NCBI GenBank assembly: GCA_035637595.1
Contig: DASPWW010000028.1
Coordinates: forward strand, 37,289-101,288
Direction: 5' to 3'
Length of the DNA stretch: 64,000 nt
Source: DASPWW01 sp035637595
GTDB lineage: Bacteria > Actinomycetota > Thermoleophilia > Solirubrobacterales > 70-9
Shown here: one piece after another, positions 35,208-44,574 of the stretch
How positions within the stretch are numbered: position 1 is the first letter of the stretch
How the letters are laid out: each line of letters opens with the position of its first letter
Translations under genes and position numbers: made by a program
The notes under the pieces: generated by a model
The model's input: the letters and a program-made list of their open reading frames with translations, nothing else
Databases searched by the model: none
What the model was told of the DNA's origin: nothing

Positions 35208-36845
35208 TCAGTAGGCCGGGTCGGGCGCGGTCGGTGCGGGCTCGGGGTCGAGCGTGCCCGGCACGGGGCCCGGCGCCCGCCACTCCTGGGCGCGGCCGCA
35301 CTCTCCGGCCGGAGCCGCCAGCGGTGCGATCCGATCCTCGCGACGGCGCGGGTTGCGAATCCCCACCCCGGCGATCGCGCCGCCGACGATCATCAACGCT
35401 CCGGCGAGGCCCATCCCGAGGTGAAAGCCCTGCTCCGAGCCGGAGGTCACCGCAGCGTCGACCGTCGCTGCTTCGCTCGCGGAAAGGCCGCCGGTCTTCG
35501 CTGCCCCGAGTGGCTTGTCCTTCGCCTCGGCGACGGCGTTCTGCGCCTTGGGACTCAGCGTCGCGCCGCCGAGGCGATCGTCGATCGTCGACTCGAAGCT
35601 GCCCGCGATCACCGCTCCCAGGACCGCGATGGCGAGCAGCCCGGCGACCCGCGAGATACCGTTGTTGATCCCCGACGCTATACCGACGTGGCGCTCCTCG
35701 ACCGAGTCGAGAGCCGTCGCCGTCAGCGGCGCGACCGTCGCCGAGAGGCCGAGTCCGAAGACGATGATCCCCGGCAAAACGCCGGTCAGGTAATCCGACC
35801 CGGCGTCGACCTGGGTGAGAAGGAGCAGCCCGACGCCGCCGACGATCGGTCCGACCGCCATCGGCAGGCGCGGCCCCGTGGAGGTGGCGAAGCGCCCGAA
35901 TCGCGGCGAGAGCACGAACAGGAGGATCGAGATCGGCGTGGTGGCGAGGCCCGCCTCGAGCGCCGTGTAGCCGATCGTCTGCTGGAGGAAGATCGTGACG
36001 AAGAAGAACGCGCCGATCAGGCCGGCGTAGACGATCAGCGTCTCCAGGTTGGTGACCGCGAAATTGCGGATCCGGAAGAGCGAGAGGTCGAGCATCGAGT
36101 GCCGGTATCTCGCCTCCCAGGCGAGGAAGACGGCGAACAGCAGCACGCCGCCGATCAGCGGTGCGTAGACCATCGGGTCGCTCCAGCCGTGCTCGGGCTG
36201 CTGGATCAACGCGAACACCGGGCCGCCGAGCCCCGCGGCCGACAGCACGATGCCGGCCCAGTCGATCGTGCGATCCGCGCCGGGATCGGAGCTCTCGTCC
36301 ACCGCGTGGAGGGCGAGCATTGCGGTGAAGACGATCAGCGGGACGTTTACCCAGAAGATCGCCCGCCACGAGAGCGCCTCGATAAGCGCTCCCCCGCCGG
36401 CCGGGCCGATCACCGTGGCGATCCCGGTCCAGGCAGTCCACGTTCCCACCGCCTTTCCGCGCTCCGCGCCCTCGAAGGTAGCGGCCAGGATCGCCAGCGA
36501 GCCCGGAACGAGCAGGGCGCCCGCGAGGCCCTGCGCCGCGCGCGCGCCGATCAGCAGCTCGGAGCCAGGCGCGACGGCGCACAGCGCCGAGGTCACCGCG
36601 AAGCCGAGCAGTCCCAGCACGAACAGCCGCCGGCGCCCAAACTGATCCCCGAGCGAGCCCCCGACCAGGAGCAGTGAGACGAGCGCCAGCAGGTACGCCT
36701 CCACGACCCACTGCTGGTCGGCCAGCCCGGTGTCGAGATCGTCGCTGATCGCCGGAAGGGCGACGTTGACCACGGTCGCGTCGAGGAAGACGATTGTCGA
36801 GCCGAGAATCGTCGCGATGAGGGTAAGACGCCCGGCGCGGGTCAC
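35208..36845 (-). CDS. MFS drug-efflux transporter, DHA2 (14-TM) family
   Basis: 545 residues from GTG 36845. N-terminal motif C/D1-like LDATVVNVALPAI and motif A GGSLGDQFGRRRLFVLGL are typical of DHA2/EmrB-QacA exporters. About 14 hydrophobic segments; a polar insert near residues 430-470 and a Pro-rich cytoplasmic tail. Likely a proton-coupled exporter of hydrophobic compounds. No regulator lies beside it. Confidence 0.9.
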   Translation of the reverse strand: MTRAGRLTLIATILGSTIVFLDATVVNVALPAISDDLDTGLADQQWVVEAYLLALVSLLLVGGSLGDQFGRRRLFVLGLLGFAVTSALCAVAPGSELLIGARAAQGLAGALLVPGSLAILAATFEGAERGKAVGTWTAWTGIATVIGPAGGGALIEALSWRAIFWVNVPLIVFTAMLALHAVDESSDPGADRTIDWAGIVLSAAGLGGPVFALIQQPEHGWSDPMVYAPLIGGVLLFAVFLAWEARYRHSMLDLSLFRIRNFAVTNLETLIVYAGLIGAFFFVTIFLQQTIGYTALEAGLATTPISILLFVLSPRFGRFATSTGPRLPMAVGPIVGGVGLLLLTQVDAGSDYLTGVLPGIIVFGLGLSATVAPLTATALDSVEERHVGIASGINNGISRVAGLLAIAVLGAVIAGSFESTIDDRLGGATLSPKAQNAVAEAKDKPLGAAKTGGLSASEAATVDAAVTSGSEQGFHLGMGLAGALMIVGGAIAGVGIRNPRRREDRIAPLAAPAGECGRAQEWRAPGPVPGTLDPEPAPTAPDPAY

Positions 36846-36876
36846 GTTCCCGAGTATGCCGAAACGGCCCTAGGTG

Positions 36877-37653
36877 CTAGGGCTCGGGCGGCTCGCGCAG
36901 CTGGTGGGCGGGGGTGAAGAAGTTTCGGTAGGCGAGCGTCGTCGCGACCAGGGCGGCGATCGCGACGCTGCCGAGCAGCGTCCACAGAAGGATGAGCTGG
37001 AGGCGCACGGCGTCGGTGGGGTCGGCGCCGGCGAGCAGCATCCCGACCATCGTCCCCGGAAAGAAGATCAACCCTGTGGTCTTCGTCGAGTCGATGAGCG
37101 TGATCGTCCCCGAGCGCAGGCTGCGCCGAACGATCGGCATCGCGGCCTCGCGCGAGGTCGCGCCGAGCGCGAGGGTGGCCTCGATGCGCCGCGCCGAGTC
37201 GTGCATGTCGTCGCCGAGCCGGTTGAGCGCGACCGCCGCGGCCGTCATCGAGTTGCCGACCACCATTCCTCCGACCGGGACCAGAAAGCGTGGCTCGGGC
37301 TCGAAGACCCCCAGGCCGACGACGAGACCCAGCGTCGCCGTACCCGCGACGCCGAGCGCGATCAGCAGCGGCACGAACGCGCTCGGCACCGCGCGCGCGC
37401 GGTGACGGGCGGTCAGCGCCCCGAAGACCACCATCACCGCGATCAGCGCCGCGACCAGCAGCAGGCTGTCCTGGTCGAAGATCAGCTGGATCACGAACCC
37501 GATCGCGGTGAGCTGGATGAAGGAGCGCACGACCGCGATCCCGATGTCCTCCTCGAGCTCGGTGCGACGCCACAGCGAGACCCCGATCGCGATCACCACC
37601 AGGGCGAGCGACCCCGCGACCTCGGCGAGGCTGACGTCGATGCTTGAGCTCAC
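36877..37653 (-). CDS. fetB: ABC exporter permease, FetB/UPF0014 family
   Basis: 258 residues. Several transmembrane helices with the family signature VPVGGMVVGNSMTAAAVALNRL and TKTTGLIFFPGTMVGMLLAGADP. In E. coli FetAB has been linked to iron export. GTG start overlaps the fetA stop (GTGA). Ends in a short Pro/Glu tail. Confidence 0.88.
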   Translation of the reverse strand: MSSSIDVSLAEVAGSLALVVIAIGVSLWRRTELEEDIGIAVVRSFIQLTAIGFVIQLIFDQDSLLLVAALIAVMVVFGALTARHRARAVPSAFVPLLIALGVAGTATLGLVVGLGVFEPEPRFLVPVGGMVVGNSMTAAAVALNRLGDDMHDSARRIEATLALGATSREAAMPIVRRSLRSGTITLIDSTKTTGLIFFPGTMVGMLLAGADPTDAVRLQLILLWTLLGSVAIAALVATTLAYRNFFTPAHQLREPPEP

Positions 37654-38309
37654 CCCGCCAGCACCTCGCGTACCGGCCCCTGCGCCGCGACCGAGCCATG
37701 ATCGAGGCGCACCACCCAATCGGACATGCGGCGCGCCTGATCGAGATCGTGCGTGACGAGGACGATCGAGATTCGGAGGCGCTCGCGCATGTCGCGCAGC
37801 GTCCCCTCGACGGCGTCCCTCGCCCCCTCGTCGAGCGCCGAGGTCGGCTCGTCGAGTAGCAGGACGCGCGGCTCGACGGCGAGAGCGCGCGCCAGCATCG
37901 CCCGCTGCTGCTCGCCGACCGAGAGCTTGGCGGCGTCGCGATCGGCGTAGGAGAGATCGAGCCCCGCGAGGTCGAGCAATCGCCCCGGCTCCGGCTCGGC
38001 GCCGTCGAGGCCGGCGGCGAAGCGCAGGTTGTCCGCCACGCTGCCATCGAGTAGCGCCGGCAGCTGGGGCACGAGGCCGACCTCGCGCCGCAGCTCGAGC
38101 GGGTCGTGGGCGCGAACGTCCTCCCCCTGGTAGCGGACCGTGCCCGAGACCGGATCGGCAAGCCGGTTGAGCAGGCGCAGCAGGCTCGACTTCCCGCAGC
38201 CCGACGGGCCGGCCACGCACACCGCTCCTTCGGGTAGGCGGCAGCTCACGTCCTCGAGCACGACCCTCGGGCCCCTGGCCAAAGTCACCCGCTCCAGCTC
38301 GAACAGCAC
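37650..38309 (-). CDS. fetA: ABC exporter ATP-binding protein, FetA family
   Basis: 219 residues from GTG 38309. Walker A GPSGCGKSS, the Q-loop region VGLVPQLPALLDGSV, signature LSVGEQQRAMLARAL (a variant LSxGEQQR), Walker B VLLLDEPTSALD and the H-loop VTHD are all present. Partner of the overlapping permease fetB. It is divergent from the membrane gene at 38335 with only 25 nt between starts. Confidence 0.88.
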   Translation of the reverse strand: MLFELERVTLARGPRVVLEDVSCRLPEGAVCVAGPSGCGKSSLLRLLNRLADPVSGTVRYQGEDVRAHDPLELRREVGLVPQLPALLDGSVADNLRFAAGLDGAEPEPGRLLDLAGLDLSYADRDAAKLSVGEQQRAMLARALAVEPRVLLLDEPTSALDEGARDAVEGTLRDMRERLRISIVLVTHDLDQARRMSDWVVRLDHGSVAAQGPVREVLAG

Positions 38310-38334
38310 GATCCGATTATCGTCCCCGCGGCCG

Positions 38335-39675
38335 ATGACCGAGGCGACGGCGAGCGAAGCCCCCGGCAGGCGCATTCTGCCGATCGTCGTGATCGTGATC
38401 GCGTCGGCGATCGGGTTCTTGTCGGTATTCGCGGTGTGGGTCAAGCGCCAGGCGCTCGAGACAGACACCTGGACGAAGACCAGCGCCGAGCTGCTGCGCA
38501 ACGAGGACATCCAGGACGCACTCGCCGACTACCTGGTGGTGCAGCTGTACGCCAATGTGGACGTGGAGAAGAAGGTCGCGGGCGTCCTGCCGCCCGACCT
38601 GCAGGGCCTCGCCGGCCCGATCTCGGGTGGGATTCGACAGCTCGCGGGCACCGCGGCACGCGAGGCGCTCGCCCAGCCGCGCGTGCAGGCCCGGTGGGAG
38701 GACGCGAACCGCGCCGCCCACGAGCAGCTGCTCAGGGTGATCGACGACAAGGGCTCCGCGGTGTCGACGGGTGGCGGGGTCGTGACGCTCAACCTCGACA
38801 CGATCCTCGCCGCGGTCGCAAACCAGGTCGGAATCGGCGCCGGCCTCACGTCGAAGCTGCCTCCCGACGCGGCGCACCTCGAGGTCTTGCGCTCGGGCGA
38901 GCTGGAGACGGTTCAGGACGGGGCCCACCTGCTGCGCACGCTCGCATGGGTGCTGACCGCAGTGACCCTCGGGCTATACGCGCTCGCGATCTACCTCGCC
39001 CGCGGCCGGCGCCGCGAGACGCTCCGCTCGGTTGGATTCGCCTTCGTCGTCGTTGGGATCCTGGTGCTGTTCGCGCACGTGCTGGCCGAACGTGCAGTGG
39101 TCAACTCGCTCGCCGACACGACCGCGGCCGAGCCCGCCGTCGAAGCGACGTGGACGATCGGCACCTCGCTGCTCGTCGCGACCGGCCAAGCGATAGTCGG
39201 CTACGGCATCGTGATCGTCCTCGCCGCGTGGCTTGCGGGGCCAAACTCGTGGGCGGTCTCGCTGCGCCGGGCGATCACCCCCTACTTCCGCCAGCCCCCG
39301 GTCGCCTACGCGGGGCTCGCGGTCCTGCTGCTGGTGATCTTCTGGTGGAACCCGACCGAGGCCACGCGGCGGCTCGGCCCCGCGCTAGCGCTGATCTTCT
39401 TCATCGCGCTGGGCTTCGAGGTCCTGCGCCGCCAGGTGATCCGCGAGTTCCCCGAGCTGGTCGCAGCGGGATCGCCCGGCGACATGGCGGGGCGGATGGC
39501 GGAGAGAATGCGCGACGCGCGCGAGCGCCGCATCCCCTCGAGAGCAACCGCCGCCGCCTCCCCGGACGAGGAGCGTGTGGCCCGGCTCGAGCGTCTCGCC
39601 GCGCTGCACGGGTCCGGAGCCCTGACAGACGAGGAGTTCGCGGCCGAGAAGCAGCGCCTGCTCGGGGCCGGGTAG
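38335..39675 (+). CDS. multi-pass membrane protein with C-terminal SHOCT domain
   Basis: 446 residues. One N-terminal helix (LPIVVIVIASAIGFLSVFAVW), an extracytoplasmic domain of about 190 residues containing ALETDTWTKTSAELLRNEDIQ, then five or so helices (about 215-370). The last 35 residues (ERVARLERLAALHGSGALTDEEFAAEKQRLL) are a SHOCT domain, a short helical module often found at termini of membrane proteins. Function unknown. The 108 nt to ku hold hairpins but no gene. Confidence 0.75.
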   Translation: MTEATASEAPGRRILPIVVIVIASAIGFLSVFAVWVKRQALETDTWTKTSAELLRNEDIQDALADYLVVQLYANVDVEKKVAGVLPPDLQGLAGPISGGIRQLAGTAAREALAQPRVQARWEDANRAAHEQLLRVIDDKGSAVSTGGGVVTLNLDTILAAVANQVGIGAGLTSKLPPDAAHLEVLRSGELETVQDGAHLLRTLAWVLTAVTLGLYALAIYLARGRRRETLRSVGFAFVVVGILVLFAHVLAERAVVNSLADTTAAEPAVEATWTIGTSLLVATGQAIVGYGIVIVLAAWLAGPNSWAVSLRRAITPYFRQPPVAYAGLAVLLLVIFWWNPTEATRRLGPALALIFFIALGFEVLRRQVIREFPELVAAGSPGDMAGRMAERMRDARERRIPSRATAAASPDEERVARLERLAALHGSGALTDEEFAAEKQRLLGAG

Positions 39676-39699
39676 GCGCAGCAGCTGCGAGCTGGAGGG

Positions 39700-39763
39700 A
39701 CCGCCGCCGTACGCGGCCCGCAAGATCGCTGCCGTCATGGTTTGCCGGCAGGGAAGCGGCGGT
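39700..39763 (+). other. inverted repeats in the ku 5' region
   Basis: ACCGCCGC (39700-39707) and GCGGCGGT (39756-39763) form a perfect 8-bp outer stem, enclosing CTGCCG (39729-39734) with CGGCAG (39746-39751). It ends 20 nt before the ku ATG. It could be a 5'UTR structure or the terminator of the upstream membrane gene. An alternative 5-bp hairpin (39703-39707 with 39713-39717) competes with the outer stem. Confidence 0.3.
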
Positions 39764-39783
39764 AACCTCAAGAATTGCGAGCT

Positions 39784-40743
39784 ATGGCTAGAGCAATCTG
39801 GAGCGGATCGATCAGCTTCGGGCTTTTGAACGTGCCCGTGAAGCTCTACAGCGCGGTCTCCAAGCAGACCGTGCGCTTCAAGGAGCTTCGCGAGGGCGAC
39901 GGCTCGCGGATCCGCCACAAGCGGGTCGCCGAGGAGGACGGCAAGGAGGTCCCCTACGAGAAGATCGTCAAGGGCTACGAGATCGGCCCCGACCAGTACG
40001 TGGTGCTGACGCGCGAGGAGCTCGAGGAGCTCGACCCCAAGAAGACGCGGGCGATCGAGATTCAGGACTTCGTCGATCTCGACGAGATTGACCCGATCTA
40101 CTTCGAGCAGCCCTACTACCTGGGGCCCGACGCCGGCGCCGAGAAGGCCTATTCCCTGCTCGTCCAGGCGATGAAGGACGAGCGCAAGGTCGCGGTGGCG
40201 CGCTTCGTGCTGCGCAACAAGGAGCACCTGGCGGCGATCCGGCCGATGGGAAACGTCCTGACGATGGCGACGATGCGGTTCGCCGACGAGGTCACACCCC
40301 CCGACCAGCTCGACGGCGTGCTGCCCGAAGACGATGTCAAGCTCGACAAGCGCGAGGTCGAGATGGCCAAGAAGCTGATCGACTCGCTGGCCTCCGACTT
40401 CGAGGCTGAGCGCTACCGCGACGAGTACCGCGAGGAGCTGCTCGACCTGATCGAGCGCAAGGCCAAGGGCGAGTCCGTGGTCGTCCAGCCCAGCGAGGAG
40501 CCCAAGCCGACCAAGGCACCCGACCTGATGGCGGCGCTCGAGGAGAGCCTCGCCGCGGTGCGCGGCGAGGAGCTCGGCGAGGGCGCCACGAAGGCCGACG
40601 GCGGCAAGCGTTCGGGCGCCAAGCCGAAGCGCCGCACGGCAAAGCGCACGACCAAGTCGTCAACGAAGAGCAAGAGCTCGAAGACGAGCGGCTCGACCAA
40701 GAGCAAGAGCAGATCGCGCGCCAAGGCGGCCAGCAAGAAGTAG
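39784..40743 (+). CDS. ku: Ku protein (non-homologous end joining)
   Basis: 319 residues. DNA-end-binding homodimer. Begins MARAIWSGSISFGLLNVPVKLYSA, the canonical bacterial Ku start, and contains VKGYEIGPDQYVVLT and the core beta-barrel to about residue 240. The C-terminal 60 residues are Lys/Ser/Thr-rich (KSKSRSRAKAASKK), the DNA-binding tail known in actinobacterial Ku. ATG 39784 is preferred over TTG 39775. The LigD polymerase gene follows in the -1 frame. Confidence 0.96.
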   Translation: MARAIWSGSISFGLLNVPVKLYSAVSKQTVRFKELREGDGSRIRHKRVAEEDGKEVPYEKIVKGYEIGPDQYVVLTREELEELDPKKTRAIEIQDFVDLDEIDPIYFEQPYYLGPDAGAEKAYSLLVQAMKDERKVAVARFVLRNKEHLAAIRPMGNVLTMATMRFADEVTPPDQLDGVLPEDDVKLDKREVEMAKKLIDSLASDFEAERYRDEYREELLDLIERKAKGESVVVQPSEEPKPTKAPDLMAALEESLAAVRGEELGEGATKADGGKRSGAKPKRRTAKRTTKSSTKSKSSKTSGSTKSKSRSRAKAASKK

Positions 40744-40787
40744 AGATCGACGGCCGGCGCGTCGGCCTCACCAACCTCGACAAGGTC

Positions 40788-41642
40788 ATGTACCCGTCGG
40801 GGTTCCGCAAGGGCGAGGTGATCGACTACTACGTGCGGATCGCCCCCGCGCTGCTCCCGCACCTCGCCGGCCGCCCGCTGACCCTGAAGCGCTACCCGAA
40901 CGGCACCGAGGCGGGGCACTTCTACGAGAAGCGCTGTCCCGAGCATCGGCCCGACTGGGTCGCGACCGCGCCTGTGTGGAGCGACCGCGAGGACGGCGAA
41001 ATCAACTTCTGCGTCTGCGACGACCTGCCGACCCTGGTCTGGGTGGCGCAGCTCGCCTCGCTCGAGCTTCATCCCTCGCTCTCGCTGGCCGAGCAGATGG
41101 ACACCCCGACGGCGCTCGCGTTCGACCTCGACCCGGGTGATCCCGCGACGATCGTCGAGTGCTGCAGGGTCGGATTGCGGCTGCGCGAGCTGTTCGGAGA
41201 CCTCGGCGTCGAGTGCTTTCCCAAGAGCTCGGGCTCGAAGGGGCTACAGGTCTACGTGCCGCTCAACAGCGATGTCACCTACGAGGTCACCAAGCCCTAC
41301 GCGCAGGCCGTCGCGCAGCTCCTCGAGCGCCAGGCTCCCGAGGAGATCACTTCGAGGATGACCAAGAAGCTGCGCAAGGGAAAGGTCTTCGTCGACTGGA
41401 GCCAGAACACCGAGACGAAGACCACGGTGGCGGCGTACTCGCTGCGCGCCAAGCAGAGGCCGACAGTCTCGGCGCCGGTCGAGTGGTCTGAGGTCGAGCG
41501 CGCCGCCGAGAAGGAGGATCCCGAGCTGCTGACGTTCGAGGCCGGCGAGGTGCTGGAGCGCGTCGCGGAGCGCGGCGACCTGTTCGCGCCGGTTCTCGAG
41601 CTCGAGCAGGAGCTGCCGGTTCTCGACAGCGTCGGCGGCTAG
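40788..41642 (+). CDS. ligD: LigD-type polymerase/primase domain protein (stand-alone)
   Basis: At least 284 residues. Archaeo-eukaryotic primase fold that fills gaps in NHEJ: FYEKRCPEHRP, catalytic FDLDPGD, SGSKGLQVYVPL and the third Asp in KVFVDWSQN. No ligase or phosphoesterase domain follows, so those must be encoded elsewhere. The first standard start is ATG 40788, but the conserved segment DGRRVGLTNLDKV lies upstream in frame (40743-40787), and this frame stays open into ku (to 40563 at least) without ATG, GTG or TTG. True initiation is therefore unclear. Its stop shares CTAG with the convergent gcvPB stop. Confidence 0.88.
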   Translation: MYPSGFRKGEVIDYYVRIAPALLPHLAGRPLTLKRYPNGTEAGHFYEKRCPEHRPDWVATAPVWSDREDGEINFCVCDDLPTLVWVAQLASLELHPSLSLAEQMDTPTALAFDLDPGDPATIVECCRVGLRLRELFGDLGVECFPKSSGSKGLQVYVPLNSDVTYEVTKPYAQAVAQLLERQAPEEITSRMTKKLRKGKVFVDWSQNTETKTTVAAYSLRAKQRPTVSAPVEWSEVERAAEKEDPELLTFEAGEVLERVAERGDLFAPVLELEQELPVLDSVGG

Positions 41643-43198
41643 TCCCGCCCCGGCGGCTGGCGGACGATGGGATTGCGCCGCGCCGCGGCGGCCTCGTCGA
41701 GGCGCCGGACCGGCGTCGTGTAGGGCGCGTTGCGCGCGATCTCGGGGTCGCGCTCGGCCTCGGCGAGGATCTCCTCGATCGCATCGGCGAAGGCGTCGAG
41801 CGACTCGCGGGTCTCGGTCTCGGTGGGCTCGACCATCAGTGCCTCGTCGACGAGCAGCGGGAAGTAGATCGTCGGCGGGTGGAACCCGAAGTCGAGCAGG
41901 CGCTTGGCCAAGTCGAGCGTCTTGACTCCGAGATCGCGCTTGGCGCCGCGACCCGAGAGCACGAACTCGTGCATGCAGGTGCGGTCGAACGCGCGCGGCA
42001 GATACTTCGCCGCGCGGCCCTCACCGAGGCGGGCCAGCAGGTAGTTCGCGTTCAGCACCGCGGTCTCGGAGGCCTCAGCCAGGCCGTCGCCGCCGAGGCT
42101 GAGCATGTACGCATAGGAGCGCACGAAAACGCCGAAGTTCCCCTGGAATCCGCGCAGCCGCCCGATCGACTTGGGCCGGTCGTGCTCGAGGTCGTAGATC
42201 GGGCCCGCGGCGCCGCCGTTGTCTCCGGCCTCGCGACGCACCACCCGCGGCACGGGCAGGAACGGCTCGAGCCGGTCCGAGACGCAGATCGGGCCCGCCC
42301 CCGGGCCGCCCCCGCCGTGCGGCTGCGAGAACGACTTGTGCAGGTTGACGTGGACGATGTCGAAGCCCATGTCCCCGGGGCGCGAGTGGCCCATGACCGC
42401 GTTGAGGTTGGCGCCGTCGTAGTACAGCGTCCCCCCCGCCTCGTGGACCACCGAGGCGATCTCGACGATGTTCTCGTCGAACAGGCCCAGCGTGTTCGGG
42501 TTGGTCAGCATCAGGCAGGCGATCTCGCCGCTGACCTTGGCGCGCAGATCGTCGACGTCGACTCCCCCTCGCGCGTCGGTCGCCACCTTGACGACCTCGT
42601 AGCCGGCCATCGTCACGGTCGCCGGGTTGGTGCCGTGCGCGGTATCGGGGGTGAGCACCTTGGTGCGCTCGTCGCCGCGATCGGCGTGGTAGGCGCGGGT
42701 CAGCAGCAGGCCCGCCAGCTCCCCGTGCGAGCCCGCCGACGGCTGGAGGCTGACGTGCGGCAGGCCGCAGATCTCGGCGAGCGATTCCTCGAGGCGCGCC
42801 ATCAGCTCCAGCGCGCCCTGGGCTCGCTTGGGGTCCTGGGCGGGGTGAAGCCGAGCGTGGCCCGGCAGCGCCGCGACCCGCTCGTTCAGCCGTGGGTTGT
42901 GCTTCATCGTGCACGAGCCGAGGGGATAGAGCCCGGTGTCGAGATCGAAGTTGCGGCGCGAGATGCGGTTGTAGTGGCGAACGATCTCGGGCTCGGAGAC
43001 CTCGGGCAGCTCGGCCGGCCGCTCGCGCCGCAGGTGCGCCGGGATCAGCTCGTCGAGCGGGCGCTCGGGCACGTCCGGCTCGGGGAACGTCGCGGCGCGA
43101 CGCCCCGCTCGGGAGCGCTCGAAGATGGTCACGGCCCGATCGCGCTGCATCGGCGTCTCGCCATTGAGGCCCGGGGCGGGGGTCCCCTGGTCCGTCAT
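41639..43198 (-). CDS. gcvPB: glycine dehydrogenase (decarboxylating) subunit 2, P-protein beta
   Basis: 519 residues. Catalytic PLP subunit of the glycine cleavage P-protein: PLP lysine in NLHKSFSQPHGGGGPG, with YPLGSCTMKHNP near the N-terminus and HGTNPATVTMAGYEVV. Decarboxylates glycine and transfers the aminomethyl group to GcvH. Start ATG 43198 overlaps the gcvPA stop (ATGA). Last gene of gcvT-H-PA-PB. Confidence 0.96.
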   Translation of the reverse strand: MTDQGTPAPGLNGETPMQRDRAVTIFERSRAGRRAATFPEPDVPERPLDELIPAHLRRERPAELPEVSEPEIVRHYNRISRRNFDLDTGLYPLGSCTMKHNPRLNERVAALPGHARLHPAQDPKRAQGALELMARLEESLAEICGLPHVSLQPSAGSHGELAGLLLTRAYHADRGDERTKVLTPDTAHGTNPATVTMAGYEVVKVATDARGGVDVDDLRAKVSGEIACLMLTNPNTLGLFDENIVEIASVVHEAGGTLYYDGANLNAVMGHSRPGDMGFDIVHVNLHKSFSQPHGGGGPGAGPICVSDRLEPFLPVPRVVRREAGDNGGAAGPIYDLEHDRPKSIGRLRGFQGNFGVFVRSYAYMLSLGGDGLAEASETAVLNANYLLARLGEGRAAKYLPRAFDRTCMHEFVLSGRGAKRDLGVKTLDLAKRLLDFGFHPPTIYFPLLVDEALMVEPTETETRESLDAFADAIEEILAEAERDPEIARNAPYTTPVRRLDEAAAARRNPIVRQPPGRD

Positions 43199-44574
43199 CC
43201 CGCCACCTCCGCCAGGCGGCCGCGCGCGCGGGCGACCGCGCTGCCCAGGGTCTCGGCCAGGCGGTCGATGTCGGCCCGGGTGCGGCGCTCGGTGATCGCG
43301 ACCAGCAGCCCATCCGGGTGCTCGGGGTACTCGCGGCCGAGCGGATAGCCGGCGGCGATCCCTTCGGCGGCGCACAGGTCGAGCACCTCGTCCACCGGTG
43401 CGTCGACCCGCAGCGCGAACTCTCGCACGACCGGCGCGTCGTGGAGCGCTTCGACGCCGTCGACCCCGGCGAGGCGCTCGCGCGCGTACGCCGTGCGCCG
43501 GACGAGCAGCTCGCCCAGCTCGACGAGCCCGCGCCTTCCGAGCCAGCTCAGGTAGACGATGCCGGCGAGCGCGTTGAGGGCCTGCGCCGTGCAGATGTTG
43601 TGGGTCGCCTTCTCGCGGCGGATGTGCTGCTCGCGGGTCTGGAGGGCGAGCACGAACCCGCGCCGGCCGTCGACGTCGGTCGTCTCGCCGGCGATCCTGC
43701 CCGGCATGCGGCGCATGTGCTCGTCGGTCGCGCAGAAGAATCCGAACGACGGGCCCCCGAAGTCGAGCCGCCCGCCGAGCGGCTGGCCCTCGCCCGCCGC
43801 GACATCGGCTCCGCACTCGCCGGGTGGCCGCAGCACACCGGCAGCGATCGGATCGGCGGCCACCACGACGAGGGCGCCGGCATCGTGCGCCGGCCCGGCG
43901 AGCGCGGCGACGTCCTCGACCGCGCCGAGGAAGTTGGGCTGCTGGAGGAACACGGCCGCCGTATCGGCGTCGATCGCGTCGGCCAGGGCGCCGGCATCGG
44001 TGCGGCCACCCTCGAGGCCGACCTCGACGACCTCGGCGCCGAACCCGGCGGAGTAGGCGGCGAGCGTCTCGCGGCTGTGCGGATGCACTCCACGCGACGC
44101 GACGAAGCGGCGGCGCCCGGTGGCGGCGATCGCCAGGTAGCCGGCCGACGCGACCGAGGACGGTCCCTCGTAGAGCCCCGCGTCGGCGACCGGAAGCGCC
44201 ATCAGCTCCGAGATCGCGGTCTGAAACTCGAACATCGCCTGCAGCGTTCCCTGCGAGATCTCAGCCTGATACGGGGTGTACGGAGTCAGGAACTCCGAGC
44301 GCTCGGTGATCGCGTCGACGATCGCCGGCACGTAGTGGTCGTACATGCCGGCGCCGATGAAGCACAGCTCCGACTCCGCGTGGGCGTTGCGCTCGGCGAG
44401 CTCGCGCAGGACCTCGTAGACCTCCGTCTCGGACATCCCCGGCGGGAGCGCCAGCTCGCGGCCGAGCCGCACGTCGGCGGGAATCTGCTCGAACAGCTCG
44501 TCGATCGAACCGGCGCCGATCGAGCCGAGCATCTCGGCGCGATCGGCATCGGTCGCGGACGTGTAGCGGCTCAA
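43195..44574 (-). CDS. gcvPA: glycine dehydrogenase (decarboxylating) subunit 1, P-protein alpha
   Basis: 459 residues. Non-PLP-lysine half of the split P-protein: TPYTPYQAEISQGTLQAMFEFQT, GLYEGPSSVASAGYLA, RREKATHNICTAQAL. A TTG start at 44574 overlaps the gcvH stop (TTGA) and has GAGGAG five bases upstream; homology fits it. Pairs with GcvPB to form the alpha2beta2 enzyme. Confidence 0.95.
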   Translation of the reverse strand: MSRYTSATDADRAEMLGSIGAGSIDELFEQIPADVRLGRELALPPGMSETEVYEVLRELAERNAHAESELCFIGAGMYDHYVPAIVDAITERSEFLTPYTPYQAEISQGTLQAMFEFQTAISELMALPVADAGLYEGPSSVASAGYLAIAATGRRRFVASRGVHPHSRETLAAYSAGFGAEVVEVGLEGGRTDAGALADAIDADTAAVFLQQPNFLGAVEDVAALAGPAHDAGALVVVAADPIAAGVLRPPGECGADVAAGEGQPLGGRLDFGGPSFGFFCATDEHMRRMPGRIAGETTDVDGRRGFVLALQTREQHIRREKATHNICTAQALNALAGIVYLSWLGRRGLVELGELLVRRTAYARERLAGVDGVEALHDAPVVREFALRVDAPVDEVLDLCAAEGIAAGYPLGREYPEHPDGLLVAITERRTRADIDRLAETLGSAVARARGRLAEVAG

